Made by a program: the position numbers and the translations under genes
Shown here: positions 44,332-56,029 of the stretch, piece by piece
How the letters are laid out: every line of letters starts with the position of its first letter
How positions within the stretch are numbered: position 1 is the stretch's first letter
The notes under the pieces: model-generated
Database searches by the model: none
Seen by the model: only the letters and a program-made list of their open reading frames with translations
Told to the model about the DNA's origin: nothing
Assembly: GCF_018873765.1 (NCBI RefSeq)
Contig: NC_057925.1
Coordinates: forward strand, 57,424,970-57,488,969
Length of the DNA: 64,000 bases
Origin: Telopea speciosissima
Lineage: Eukaryota > Streptophyta > Magnoliopsida > Proteales > Proteaceae
Direction: 5' to 3'

Positions 44332-46035
44332 GAGATAAGTACACGTACACCCCTGTAAAGCCCTAAGCTTCTGATAAGTCCACGCACTACTCTTCAATAT
44401 TTCACGTATCACCCCTGCTTTACCCCCATGCCATTTAAGTCCACACCAAGTGTTAAATGCTAAAAAATGACCAAATTACCATTTCTTCTATCTTTTCTAA
44501 AATTTGAAAAGATCTAATTGCCCTGACCTATTTGCTAAAATTTGAAAATACCAAACTACCCTCATCTTCCCCAAACTGCCCTTTATTCTCTTGAAGAGGG
44601 TACTTCAGGAGAAGAGGGAGAAGAAGAGTTTTACTCACCAAGAGGTTCTGTCAGTAGTAAAGAGAGCCCAGCTCTTACAGGTTCGAGCTCAAGAAGAGCG
44701 TTTCAAGCTGTGGTTCCAGAGAATTTCGAAAGCAGGAGCTCGAATTCGAGTACTTCGTCTTACCCTTCCTCAGGCTCTGCCTCTCCTAATTCTTCACTCT
44801 CTAACACTCCTCCCTCTCCTCCTCCACCGGTGAGCTTAAGCTCCAAGTCAAAATCACCGAAATCGCCAGTGTTTGTGGTGAAATTGCCTCCTCCGCCACC
44901 ACCTCCATCACGGCCGCCTCCATTAGCTCCATCGCATTCAGAGAGAGATATAGAGAAAAATAAGAATTCGCAGGAAAGAAATTACTTAGATAAGAACTCA
45001 GTTTCGCCTTCAAGAAGTTCTTCAGAGAACCTACATTCTCCGGCAAGAACGTAACTGGCGAGGAATTCCAATGTTTCTCAGCAAAATCTAGAATCTCCAG
45101 CGAGGAATTCCAATGTAGAAATTGACATATAAAACATAAAGGAATAGATAGCCTTACATCCGGTGTTCTCTTTTTTAATTCTTCGAGCAACGGATTTGGA
45201 GAGCCGCACTGAAAATCTTTGTTTCCTGAGAATTGGAAAAAACTGATCTGTTAGCTTGCTTAGCGAGTAACTAGGTTAGCACGAGATCTGAAAATCAAAA
45301 GGGATGTGCGATGATGGATCTGAATCTGTGATTATTTTCAGTTTGGGATTTTAGAAAACTTCTGGCTTTAAAAATTTGAACTTTTAGTGGAAGCACTATT
45401 AGCTTAAGAATGATGTCATCAGTCATCACCCATTATTGGATGCTAGAATATATTTTTTCCCAGTGCTGTCGCTTTTGATTTTGGAAACGATTATTCTTTA
45501 TGAGCCTATTAGATCTATTTTAGTTTTAACTTCTTCTAGATCTGATGTTCTACGCTGTAATAAAATGATGACCTTGCAAGACAACGGCAGTAGTTGCAGG
45601 TTCATAAGCAGAGCTTCTGCGTCGACATTTTCCACTCCAGTTGGATCGTAGTTAGGACTTTGATGTCGGTTCGATCAACGATGCAGGTTCATTTGGGGAA
45701 TGTGGCTCATTCTTCTGAACTCGTGGAAGCACCTTGAGTATTTGATTTGGTGGGTGGTGGTGGTGGTGGTATTGGGGAAGATGAGGGCATTTTGGTATTT
45801 TCAAATTTTAGCAAATAGGTCAGGGTAATTAGGTCTTTTCAAAGTTTAGAAAAGATAGAAGAAAGGGTAGTTTGGTCATTTTCTAGCATTTAACACTTGG
45901 TGTGGACTTAAATGGCATTAGAAGGGTAAAGCAGGGGTGGTACGTGGAATATTGAGGGGTGGTACGTGGACTTATCAGAAGCTTAGGGGGTACGAGAAAT
46001 ATTGGGTGCATTATAGGGGTACTTGCACTTATCCC
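44332..46035 (+). mobile_element. Pack-MULE, 1,704 bp, TIRs about 240 bp, captured formin fragment
   Basis: Left TIR 44332-44575 (GAGATAAGTACACGTACACC...) and right TIR 45775-46035 (inverted, GGGATAAGTGCAAGTACCCC...) match closely for about 240 bp, including CTAAGCTTCTGATAAGTCC and AACACTTGGTGTGGACTTAA. Flanks carry TATTATTAT at 44323-44331 and 46036-46044; 9 bp is the Mutator value, although low complexity weakens the evidence. No transposase. The interior carries an exon piece of a type-I formin. Confidence 0.88.
44575..45140 (+). pseudogene. Captured fragment of a type-I formin (FH1-like) gene
   Basis: Open reading LYSLEEGTSGEEGEEEFYSP, RGSVSSKESPALTGSSSRRA, FQAVVPENFESRSSNSS, then a Ser-rich part and a poly-Pro block KLPPPPPPPSRPPPL. 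EEEFYSPRGS, SRR-FQ and the poly-Pro FH1-like tract are hallmarks of plant class-I formins, actin nucleators of the plasma membrane. The frame stops at 45052-45054, with family-like LESPARN words after it. No FH2 domain is present, so no formin can be made, though an RNA from it could be antisense or a decoy. A further open frame (45436-45651, +) is not recognised. Confidence 0.8.
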
Positions 46036-46064
46036 TATTATTATTATTATTATTAGGGATAAAG

Positions 46065-46225
46065 TTCTATGCATTGGGGGCGCTGGGTGTGCCTAGACAA
46101 ATGGGGGATAGGTGAAATGATCGGCCTGCCCCTTGAATGACCCAAATCCCGTCCCTGTCCTGGCCCATGCATGTGTCTAGGCACAGCTTGTGCCCAGATG
46201 TGCTCCTGAACATAAAACGTGCGCC
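46065..46225. mobile_element. Palindromic MITE, about 160 bp
   Basis: GCTGGGTGTGCCTAGACA on the left and the inverted TGTCTAGGCACAGCTTG on the right, with AAGTTCT at the outer end. Inserted next to the Pack-MULE. Confidence 0.55.
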
Positions 46226-46239
46226 CAATATATCTGACA

Positions 46240-46463
46240 TCCTATTCTTGGCTCCTTACTTCCTTGATTGTAAGTTTTCTTTTATTTCTAGGGAGCCAAC
46301 AATGTCATGGACTCTCTAGCAAGGATGGCCCTGTCAATGCAGAACTCGACAGTTTAGCCCTTATCCAGTCCTTGTTTGAGGGAAACCTGTTATCCCCCAT
46401 CCAGGAGTTTCTCTTATACTCATCAATAAATTGATCTTCTCCAAAAAAAAAAAAAAAAAAAAA
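46240..46463 (+). pseudogene. LINE 3' end with poly(A)
   Basis: Plus strand GANNVMDSLARMALSMQNST, the end of a LINE RNase H domain, then a 3' UTR and a 19-20-base A run (46444-46463). Confidence 0.65.
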
Positions 46464-46489
46464 GAGCAGGAAGATGGAAGTATAACATA

Positions 46490-46695
46490 TATAACTTTAT
46501 ACCGGGTTTTCTCATGTGATCTCTAAGAATCATTGTTTGGTTCTAGTTGAAAGCTTCGAAGTTCAATGATAAAAATAGGAAGAAAAAAATCTATCCTAAG
46601 ATCAGAGAGGAAATAATCTCTCCAACAACCTATGTGTTTGGTCTTGTGGAATGATTCTTGCTTTGGGTGCAAGAGGTCGCTAGATCTCTTCCATT
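46490..46695 (+). pseudogene. Truncated tRNA-Pro copy and upstream region, cassette copy 2
   Basis: The upstream part (GAAAGCTTCGAAGTTCAA...AAAATAGG) matches those of the other two tRNA copies. From 46633, GTGTTTGGTCTTGTGGAATG and CTTGCTTTGGGTGCAAGAGGTCGC keep a TGG anticodon, but the acceptor 5' end and most of the T arm are lost. Confidence 0.75.
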
Positions 46696-46744
46696 CAATT
46701 GAAAAACTGAAATTTACAAAAAGGAAACTGCAGTTATAGGTACG

Positions 46745-46957
46745 CCGGTCGGTATAGAGAGGGTTCTCCAGGCGAGCCTTGGTTTTGCCATATGGGGTAA
46801 GTCAAATAGAGTTATAATTTTCTGGATAAGTGGATCTCAGGGGATTCCTAAACTAGATGAGGAGTAGAAGGTCTCAAACTTGAAACCTCCTGGGACTAGG
46901 CTCAACTACACTACTACCTTCAAGCCAGCAGCTGCGCTAGCAACTGTCCTCAAGGTC
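46745..46957 (-). mobile_element. Possible tRNA-derived SINE
   Basis: Minus strand GTTGCTAGCGCAGCTGCTGG (box A like) and CAGGAGGTTTCAAGTTTGAG (box B like) in the right order and spacing. Tail and target duplication not seen. Confidence 0.4.
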
Positions 46958-46959
46958 CC

Positions 46960-48139
46960 CTATCCATATATCAAAGTGGAAAAATAAACTATTAAAACAT
47001 TAAGGACCACAGTAAACGGTGCATGGCAAAAACTGAATAGTTGACACATATATGGATGCATGAACATTCATGGGGTATTTGATTGAATTTGACTTTAAAA
47101 ACTGACACATGGCATATCAGACTACTCCTTCGACATCCAATAGTTTACCTCACATGTTAGAAACAGGTGGCCCATTTAGAAAACCTCTCCAAACAGCTGA
47201 CCAAAATTTTTTTTACCGTTACACATTTACATTTGCACTAGAAAGAATTTTAGTGGGTCAGAAAACCTTTTTCCCTTAAATAATTAACAAGCTTGTATAG
47301 ACCATGAGTCAATTCATCCATTTGTATTAGCATTTGAAATAATTTTACAACAGTGCACTTGATTGATAATACACATATCAAATAAAGTTTAAGACTGACT
47401 GCCTTCAACTTGTATGGGAAGAAAATAATCCATAATTAATACAAGTTGAAGGAAATAATCCATAATTAAAATTGAGCAGCAAGCAATATCAAGTTGAAAG
47501 AGAATGACAACCCAAATCAATCTCTTCTGTCCTTCCTATCAATCTGTTATCTTCACAGGCAGCATCTAAGTTGTTTTCTTCCTTTCTCCCTCTATTTATT
47601 TTTCCCTCGCGTCAATAAACTGCTTTTTCCTTTATCCTTAAGCTGCCACAGGTGCTGGAACCATGTCTGATTTAAATAATTGTAGGTCAATAGCAATTAT
47701 ATATATTAGTTATTGATTCCTGATATGTCATTTGCATCTGAAACTCTATTGTCAGTCCTATTTATCTATTATCTGCTTTCAAATTTGCAAATTAGCTTCA
47801 AATCTTCATTCATTTAATTAAACATAACTATTTTATCTGTTAACTGTTAACTAAGGTTCTCTTCTGCCCAATAATTAGACTTGGTTTAGCTAGGATCCCA
47901 CCCATTATAATTCCCCTTTCTTTGCGATAAAATTTAGTTGCAGTCATGTTCCTGCTGCCTCCAATCGTAGGCCTCGACTTCGAATAATCCCTTTCCCCTT
48001 GGGGTTCACAAATACCTTCTTAGGTTTTGGTATTTTCTAAAATAACCTTTTGGATTCCAAATCGATGCCTACAATTGGGGCAGCAGGAACATAGCTGCAA
48101 CTCAGGCAACAACCAATTTTTGTCCCTTTCTTTGGTCTT
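46960..48139. other. Intergenic stretch
   Basis: AT-rich. CAACTTGTAT / ATACAAGTTG and CCATAATTAA words recur near 47400-47460. The phrase TGTTCCTGCTGCC at 47948 recurs inverted at 48070-48095. No gene. Confidence 0.4.
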
Positions 48140-48876
48140 GACGTGAGAGAAAAAGCACGACTTGCCAAGGAACAGAGAACTTAATGCATTACAAAAAAAT
48201 AAATGATCAATTAAACAACAAATTATTTTTTATTTCTGTCAAATAAAATATAATCTATGTGTTTGCATATGTACAAATGTAATCAAAATAAAATAAATAT
48301 ATAATTTTTTATCTCTTCATGTTTTTTTTTTTTTTTTCTTTAAATAGTCTAGATCCAAAATTTTATGATTTAAGAAAATAAAAATTCATTTTACTGGCCT
48401 ATGGTAAATGAGTACTTACCAAATGCATATGTATTATCGGTTTCCCCCAATGTTTTAATCTCGACATTTAAAGTTGTATCCTCCTTATTTTTTTTTCTAC
48501 TTATCATCACGACATGCATCTCGCTTAAGAGAGAGAAGTACTAAAACGATGTCAATTAACCACCTTAGGGAAATGAGTTCTTATTGACAAATATAATGCC
48601 AACAATGCATATTATTTTGTATAAACATTGCTCATAACAAACGCATGCATTTTACTAACGGCTTTGTGTCATGCATCTTATAGAGGTAATGGAGTTTCTG
48701 TGACTTTTGTTATCTATCATAAAAAAAATGATATTTAGGCCTTCTATGTTCATCAATTGGTAGGGTGAACATTGGGTCAAAGGAGGAGGGTCGCACCAAG
48801 TTGGGCCCAAGCTCGAATAGTCGAATAGTATTGGTTTTAATGTCCAAGTGATGAAAGTGGTCCAAAACTCCAAATT
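48140..48876 (+). repeat. Cassette upstream block, copy 3
   Basis: Same block order as 42675-43288, ending GTGATGAAAGTGGTCCAAA. Confidence 0.8.
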
Positions 48877-49146
48877 AGGGTTGTCAAAAGCTGGCCCACA
48901 CCGATAGACTCCATCAGAATTGATCAATCAAATCATAAAACTGGATTGACCGGTTAGTAAACAGTTTGGTGTCGGGCCTAGACTGATTATTATTTAGGCA
49001 TTCACTGTACTTGGTTTTGACCGAATATAAATGCATCCATATGGAGTGTACGAGGTCTGAATAATTAAATGATGTAGGGTCTTAAATTGGTGGCGACTGA
49101 TTAAGCTCGACTGAAACTAACTAGGACTGACCGATTGACACCCCTA
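48876..49146. mobile_element. MITE homologous to 43289-43682
   Basis: AGGGTTGTCAAAAGCTGG on the left, inverted GACCGATTGACA on the right, shorter than its relative. Confidence 0.55.
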
Positions 49147-49445
49147 TCACTCCTAATATTGATTTAAGGGGTGTAGAATACCAGGGTTTAACTAGGCCAC
49201 AGGCCTCTGATCAAAAAAGAAAAACAAAAAAACTACGCCATAGGCCTATTGTCATGGGCACTTTGTTTTATATTTTATATCCAAATAAACGGATTCCAAG
49301 TTTGAGATTTAAGGATATCCTTGAATGAGATGATTATTAGCCTGCATTTACATGGGTCACTTACAATTTAGCTGGCTCTGGATACAATTTTGGTCTTGTC
49401 ACCATAAATAAGGACGATAGTAATTGTATCCACTGTTAGGGATTT
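49147..49445. other. Intergenic stretch
   Basis: No gene or recognised repeat. Confidence 0.35.
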
Positions 49446-49712
49446 AGGGTGTAAATGAATAGCCGAAATCCGATTCCGTATGCGTGTTCGTATCTATTTA
49501 GCACTATCCGAATCCGTTCGAAAGCTAAATGGATGTGGATACGGATAGGGTATAGTTATTCGCAAAGCTATATTTACATTTAAACGGATAAAATATTTGA
49601 TCCGTATTCATCTCCGTATCCGTTTAGCACTATCCGAATCCGTCCGATAGCTAATTGGATGCGGATGCGGATATAGCACTATCCGAGCCGAATCCGATCC
49701 GTTTACAACCCT
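49446..49712. mobile_element. MITE related to 14971-15358
   Basis: Left AGGGTGTAAATGAATAGCCG, right inverted GATCCGTTTACAACCCT. The phrase CGTATCCGTTTAGCACTATC occurs twice. Confidence 0.65.
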
Positions 49713-49861
49713 ATCCATTGCCAATCTGTTGACTAAAGTGGCGTCGTGGAAAATGGTATTGGAAAAATGGCTATCGTCAAGCAAAAATTTTGATAATGAA
49801 TTATTTAATACCATTGCCAAAAACATTTATAGCGACGTGCATAACATATTATGTACATAGT

Positions 49862-50010
49862 CGTCCAAATCCAAATCTGTTTAGCTTGTTTCTAAGGCTT
49901 TTTAATTGAAGGTATTGAGCAGGTAGGAAGAGGACTGAAGGAGAATACAAGTCCTAAGGAGAAGGGTGACTGCAAGGACCTGATGTTGATGAGCTTCTCA
50001 TGTGCCCTGC
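49862..50010 (+). pseudogene. Small-protein gene relic, cassette copy 3
   Basis: IEQVGRGLKENTSPKEKGDC then KDLMLMSFSCAL match the 37.6-kb exon, then the reading ends in an unrelated hairpin (50018-50145). Confidence 0.7.
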
Positions 50011-50017
50011 ATAAGAG

Positions 50018-50145
50018 GGTGAAATGACCGCTCCGCCTTCTATGAAATGTGTAAATGATCGATTCCCCGCTCAATGCCCTTGTGCGTTCTCCCATAGGCC
50101 CCCCATGCACGCATAGGAGCTACGTTCTCAGACTGAGAACACTTC
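50018..50145. mobile_element. Palindromic MITE fragment
   Basis: GAAATGACCG...GAACGCACAAGGG-type arms and an outer GAGAAC. Ends approximate; resembles 6250-6436. Confidence 0.4.
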
Positions 50146-50465
50146 CCCAAGAAAATATTAGTACCAAATAAAACTTGATACTTTACATTGATGAGATTGC
50201 AAACATAATAACGCAGTTTCTATTCAATAGAATTGCATGTTTTTTGGGCTGATTAGGCCTTTTGATGGACCCAAAAGAAAAAAAAAATTTGCATGTTTTT
50301 AAGAACTTGACCATTGTCAGATTTTCTTTAAAAGGATCATTACCAGATTTCATTAAATTAAAAAAAAATTATAATCTATGTCGGATTTGATGATCAACTT
50401 GTCCAAACTCAGCATTCTAATTGAGAAGTTAGCTCCTCCTTTTTTGGCCCGGTTACACAATTACT
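50146..50465. other. AT-rich intergenic stretch
   Basis: No gene seen. Confidence 0.35.
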
Positions 50466-50470
50466 AAAAA
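50466..50470 (-). terminator. Pol III terminator of tRNA-Pro
   Basis: Minus-strand TTTTT about 21 nt after the tRNA 3' end. Confidence 0.6.
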
Positions 50471-50491
50471 TGTATAGAAATGTAATAAGAT

Positions 50492-50563
50492 GGGGCGTTG
50501 CGAGAATCGAACTCGCGACCTCTTGCACCCAAAGCAAGAATCATACCACTAGACCAAACGCCC
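50492..50563 (-). tRNA. tRNA-Pro (anticodon TGG)
   Basis: 72-nt cloverleaf without intron. Acceptor GGGCGTT pairs with AACGCCC and discriminator C. Anticodon stem CTTGC/GCAAG with loop TTTGGGT (anticodon TGG). T stem GCGAG/CTCGC with loop TTCGATT. A CAA triplet lies six nt upstream (50569-50571) and an AT-rich TATA-like stretch about 30 nt upstream, as in plant tRNA genes. It is the only intact one of three related copies here. Confidence 0.95.
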
Positions 50564-50739
50564 ACCATTTGAGATTATGAAGCTTTACTTTTATATTTTA
50601 ATAAATTATAATTTTGTCTTTAACTATTTTACTATTTATATGTTTGGACTTCGAAGCTTTCAACCAAAACCAGACACTGGCTCTTAAATCATATGATAGA
50701 TATGTACTACTATATTGCCTATCTACAAATTGACATCCA

Positions 50740-50960
50740 CAGAACAACCCAATTCAGGGGAAGGAATCCTCACCAGGGCTGTTTGAGCGTGGACATCTAA
50801 GCACAGGTGCTTCTCCTCCTCTTTGTCTCGCTCTCTTTCCTCCTCTTTGCAACCTAAGAACCAGCCGGTTCTTGGCTTAATTGGAGAACAAGCTACACAG
50901 ATTTGAATGATAATGTTTTTACACAGGACACCAGCAGCACAAATCGAAACATCTAACACA
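50740..50960 (-). pseudogene. Small-protein gene relic, inverted cassette copy 4
   Basis: Minus strand IQICVACSP then CKEEERERDKEEEKHLC, then a deletion that removes the central part and joins to CTTAGATGTCCACGCTCAAAC, the end of the 37.6-kb coding region, out of frame. The order gene then tRNA is kept on the minus strand. Confidence 0.75.
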
Positions 50961-51004
50961 AATATGCACCCGCTAAATTGTACGTAAATGACCCACGTAC
51001 ATAT

Positions 51005-51171
51005 CAACACCCTGCTCTGCCTGTGCTGCGCAGACACAGGGCCGCGTTCAATGAGCACCTTACCCCCACTCGGGCAAGGCGCTTGGGCAGGGGTAAGGCG
51101 GTCAATACACGCCGCCTTGTGTCTGTGCAGCACAGCAGGACGGGCAGCCTGTAGTAGAAGATCTGAATCCT
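51005..51171. mobile_element. GC-rich palindromic MITE, slightly truncated
   Basis: Core CACCTTACCCCCACTCGGGC / GCAGGGGTAAGGCGG as in 2531-2725. GTACATA occurs on both sides (50997-51003 and 51172-51178), a partly decayed 9-bp duplication. The left arm lacks the outermost bases. Confidence 0.7.
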
Positions 51172-51195
51172 GTACATAGCTCCTCATTAATAAGG

Positions 51196-51385
51196 ACCCT
51201 GATCTCCTACGGTGCGCTGCCCGTAGCGGCGTGAGCGGCGCACACCAGGGTGCACGCGCAATAACCGCCTTACCCCCACTTGGGCAAGGCACCGGGCAGG
51301 AGGTAAGGTGGTCATTGCACGTGCACCCTGGTGTGCGCTGCTCACGCCGCTATGGGCAGGCGTGCCGTAGAAGATCTCGATACCG
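51196..51385. mobile_element. GC-rich palindromic MITE, 190 bp, 9-bp target duplication
   Basis: Near-perfect inverted repeat with GTGCACGCGCAATAACCGCC and its inverted copy. Flanked by TTAATAAGG at 51187-51195 and 51386-51394. Lies 24 bp from the previous family member. Confidence 0.9.
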
Positions 51386-51479
51386 TTAATAAGGGATTTC
51401 CTTGAATCCCAAACTTTTGGAATCCCACTTTAATTTTGGACAGAGAAAATAACAGTGGTTAGAAATGGATCCATGAAAA

Positions 51480-52140
51480 CAAGCCGATGGGCCTAGTTAA
51501 ACCCTCTCAACTCTCTTCATCCATTAAGCCAAAATCTGGACCACTTTCACCACTAGGACATTAAAACCAATCCATTTGAGCTTGGCCCATTCCTTGGCAT
51601 GGCACCACCTTGTTTCCCCCAATGTCACACCCTCTCAATGGATGAACATCTGACCCAAGTAGCCAACAGAGCCTTAATATCTTTTTCTAATTATAGATAA
51701 CAGAAAACACACAGAAATCCTATTACCATTATAAGATGCATGACATTAAACAGTCAGTAAAATGCATGCATTTGTAGTGAGCAATGTATACACAAATTTA
51801 ATAATACATTGTTGGCCTTCTATTTGTCTATGAGAAAGCATTGCCCTAACGTGGTCATTTGATATCGGTTTCCTACATTCTTATCTTAAGAGAGATGCAT
51901 GTTGTTATGATAAGAGAAAATATTTACGCTGAAACTAAAACATTGGAGGAAATTAACCAATTATATGAACTTATTTGGTAAGTATACATTTACCATATGT
52001 CTATAAAATGATTTTCTTTCTTAAATCATGTTTTTCTTTTAATATGATTAAGTTTGTGTGTCAAACACATAGATTCTATTTGTGAATATTAATTTTTTGC
52101 GATTCACTTAGTTCTCTGTTGCATTGCAACTCGTGCTTTT
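51480..52140 (-). repeat. Cassette upstream block, inverted copy 4
   Basis: Minus strand shows the same block order as 42675-43288. Together with 50492-50960 it forms a full inverted cassette next to the direct copy 3. Confidence 0.8.
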
Positions 52141-53395
52141 TGATAATAGGGGCGAATTAGAGTATATATAAAATGTCTTATAGCGAAATATGATATGATT
52201 CGGAAAAAAACGCATTTCAATGAGAAGTGAAAAGTTAGAAGTTGAAACAACTCCTCTACAAAACTCATGTTTTGTTTTTTTTTCTGGTAAAATCGAACTA
52301 AAAAATGATTTGGTAAAATGAGCGACAATGGTATCTGAGAAATTATAACCAAGTCATGGATGTCATGGCAAAGGCTATTGTTTTCTGTAGGGTGCCCCAG
52401 TTGATTTTTGTGAATCCTCCATTAGAGTTGAGTTATTTTCTTAACAGATACATAACAACTACTTCAATATATGTACTATTAAAAATAACAAGTCTAGACA
52501 TACATTTTGACCATATGTGTTAATTATGTATTCTGTTAAGATAGATGCAATAAAATTTCTCACAGTAAAAGATTCCTCATCTAGTGTAAAAAAGAGATAG
52601 AGAATAAGATTATATTGCATGGTTAGTTTTTAGTCTACTTATTAAGGTGAATGTTACTAGTATAACCTATATAACCGGAGATATATCTCAATTTAATTTT
52701 GTTGTATGTTTCATTTTGATAGTAGATATCCCATTACATGTCTAACAATAGCATATTCAATGTGGCAGCACTTTTTACCTCCATAAGCTTATATGTTTGT
52801 GTAGGTGATAAAATTTTATGTAGTAATTTAAATTTTGTTTAAGTGGGATGTTTTCTCTCTATGTGTGTGGGATCGAGCCATGCTTTTAGGCATGGATGGT
52901 ATGACTCAAAATGACTTTCTATCACGCTTTAAGATGCCCTACATGAAATCGAAGAGTCAGTACTCTTCCTTCATATCCAAAATTTCCAAGGAAAACTACA
53001 AAGATGACTTTTACTCCTCCAAAAGGAGATCGAGATCTAATCCATCAAATCCGTATTTCAGTTCAATTAGACTATTCTTTCATTACTAACTGAGATTACG
53101 TCCAGGGAATGAATTCTCTAGTTTATGTGAGTTCTTTGCTCTTGGTGGACCAGTTGGTGTTCATTTAACTAGGGCTTCTGTAGGTTGTTTGGTGGAAATC
53201 GTCTTTCTTGTATGTTGTTGAAGCAACTGCAGAAAATGTTGAGCAGCGATTTGCCATGATAAGCAACCAAACACCTTTAGGTATTAAAAAGAAAATAGAT
53301 TATAAAGAATATTTTCTTTTGATCTAGTTGAAGTACATGGAAGGAAAAAAAAGCTATGAATCCAAAAAAAGAAGAAAGAATAAAATGCACTTTTT
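52141..53395. other. Intergenic stretch with one unidentified open frame
   Basis: AT-rich. An open frame at 52865-53089 (+) reads GMDGMTQNDFLSRFKMPYMK and a Ser/Lys-rich end; I do not recognise it and no splice context is obvious. Confidence 0.35.
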
Positions 53396-53399
53396 AAGA

Positions 53400-54540
53400 T
53401 TCCTCTCTACTTATAAGTTTTAAACTGATGATACATTAATGTTGGGCATGCATAATGTTTTTTTTTTTTTAAACTTGTAATAGCTTTGTGAGATTTTTTT
53501 AAAAACTTTTTAAAGATACAGAACAATCCTCGTAATCCTTTGTATAAGTAATACTCATCATGAAGTTTCCTTTGTTTTTTTTAGTGGTATGTATGAGCTT
53601 TCATATCATTATTTTGATCCTTTGATGATCTTAATCAAAATTGGAAACTTGTAATATACTTAAAGGATGACGCTCGTTGACAAATAGAAACATTTTTAGG
53701 ATTAAAAGTGATCAGTTTTTTATCGGTATTGTCACTAAGAAATGGCATGACTTTAGGCTACAATGACTACAATGTTGACACATATGGAGATAATACATGT
53801 ACACTTCTCAATAGACATAATCTTATTCTTCGATATTTTGTTTTGGTTAAAGATTATTAACGATACAGAAGAGAAATCAAATTCAAATTCAAATTCAAAA
53901 TTGAATTTGAACTCCATCAACGGGCTTGCAGGTTGATCGAGTCAAAGCTTATCCCACACAAAGCTCCATTAGCTTATCCTCTTCCTATCTCTTCTCTTCT
54001 CTTCATCTCCTTGTATGTAGGAGTTTGTATTACATTCGAACTCAATTCCTCTTTGCTGTTTAAATTTCAAATACAAGATATAAACGTATATGTCACACAT
54101 GATATAAATACAACATCACTGTAAGCTAAGAAGGGCGGTGAAATCTTATCTTCAATATTGTCTAGGTGTATCCTATTCTATCTTCCATTGTTATCATTTC
54201 AAAGATAAAACAAAGATTATATTAATAATAAAAGAAAATATGTACAGAATTTTATGTCCAGGCATACCCATATGGAGCTGATAAGATATATAGAGTGTCA
54301 ACTAGTTTCACCTTCGGCACCAAGTATAACATTGAGCACAAGTTTGAAGACATATGACTAGAACAACGGTCAATTGAAATGATCTTGGAAAAATGTACAA
54401 ACCTACATGATTCAATCTCAAATCCTTTATTTTCTTTTTTTTCTTATGATTTTGTGGGCAACTTATACAGTTTTTATTTTCTTTTTATTCTTATGATTTT
54501 GTGGGCAACTTATACAGTTTTTAGTGTGTCAGACACTTGT
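53400..54540 (+). repeat. Decayed duplicate of the FKBP42 intron-exon region
   Basis: Blocks match 57540-58400: TTGACAAATAGAAAC, GGCATGACTTTAGGCTACAA-like, GTACACTTCTCAATAGACA, and the exon copy below. Insertions (for example about 53868-54240) interrupt it. Confidence 0.7.
54311..54395 (+). pseudogene. Duplicated FKBP42 exon relic
   Basis: Matches the exon at 58220-58309: GAGCACAAGTTTGAAGACAT ... GAACAACGG ... GAAATGATCTTGG then GTACAAACCTAC. In the reading frame the conserved Trp codon TGG is TGA, followed by CTA, and the last codons differ. It cannot be used as an exon. Confidence 0.8.
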
Positions 54541-56029
54541 GTGTAAGGGTGACAAACAGTTGGTTCGATCCGATTTCAGTCTGAGAATGAGTGAGACTGA
54601 AACCAAAGGGACTTCGGTTTTTTGATCGATTCCAGCTTTGTCCGGTAGTGTCTTGGTTTATTTCGGTTTTCCAATATTGAGTTGATACTAGATTAGATAA
54701 AATAAATTTTGGGCTGAACCACAACAGAATCTGATATTCATAACCTACCGAGGAAAGAACAGATACTTTAAATTGTCTTCTCAATGAGTATAAAAAAAAA
54801 TACAGAAGAAGCTACTTCCTGTATGACTCAAAAGTTGAACCTAATTGGTTAACTATCAAAATTTAGTGATTTAGTGCGTTATATGTACATCAATATTGAC
54901 CATCAACCCAAAATAGTCGGGGAACATTGTTTCAATTCCTTTCATCATATAGGAAGTTTCACGAATCCGGCTGTTCTCCAGCGCAGGTGTTTCCAGAGAT
55001 CTATCAACGTGGCACCGGAGCTCGCCACATGGACGAGATTTCCTTTGGACGACGTGGATCAAGCTGGAAATTCAGATTTCAAAATTAAAAAATTTTCATG
55101 TCCATTACATGTGCACCATGCTCAGCTGTGCTTCATCGATCTGCACCGTCCAAATAGAAGCTCGTCCACTTGGCAAGTTCTGGTGCTGCACAGCCAAATC
55201 TCCGGCGCACCCCACACTACAGAGAAGCCGGATCCAAGTTTGACACAGATATCCTTTGCAAAACCCTTTTTTTGGTAATACCTTTGCAAAACCCAATCCT
55301 CATATTTATTAAGAGGTATTGGATGGGCTTATAAAAAGCTCACAGCATAATAACACAAAAGTGAGAAGAAATGATTGGTGTTAACAAACGATTTTCTACT
55401 CTTTCTTTGTTTTCATGAACCCTCCAAAAAAAAAAAAAATTAGAGAAACAAAAATGTTATCATGCAAACCCTTAATTGTTCGGCGTACTTGTATAACCAA
55501 AATTTAATGTCGCACTAACAAATCTGCCATCAATAACAATACCTACGGCCCATCCTGCTTCGCTTGAGCTTAAAAGAATTTTCTAAAATTCCTTATAACT
55601 TTAACACGTTTAAAATACACTAGTTTGCTGATAATTTAAAAAAAAAAAAAAACCTAGTTTGCAAACTATCTTTTTATTATTTTAGACAAAAAATAGAATT
55701 TAATGTTATGGTCCTTCTTGGCATCATTATGCCTAGTGAAGTAATAAACTTCACTATTTGCCACTAGGCAGTACACGAGTTAATCTATGTGATAGAAGAC
55801 TTCAGATACATCTCAATGACCAAATTTTAGTCCAAAGTAAGCAATGAAAGTTGTTCACCCTCTGATTCAAAGTTTAAGTACAGCTATCAAATTACCATTA
55901 AATGGAGATGAATATAAAATACAAGATGAAATCTTTTGTAATTTTTGCTACTTCATCTTCAAATTTTAAACTAAAATTGTACCATTGAGATGCTTACCTA
56001 GTTCTCTAAACACATTGACTAACCCTTGT
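54541..56029. other. Intergenic or intronic stretch
   Basis: No exon recognised. An open frame at 54874-55278 (+) is not conserved to my eye. If the FKBP42 N-terminal exon is upstream, this lies in an intron. Confidence 0.35.

Noticed and set aside
50723..51292. 189-codon minus-strand open frame
   Set aside because: It runs through two palindromic MITEs and a gene relic; the protein is a chance joining.
52865..53089. Possible first exon of the FKBP42-like gene
   Set aside because: Its translation does not resemble the known N-terminus of the family.
54874..55278. 134-codon plus-strand frame
   Set aside because: No domain, no splice context, composition like non-coding sequence.
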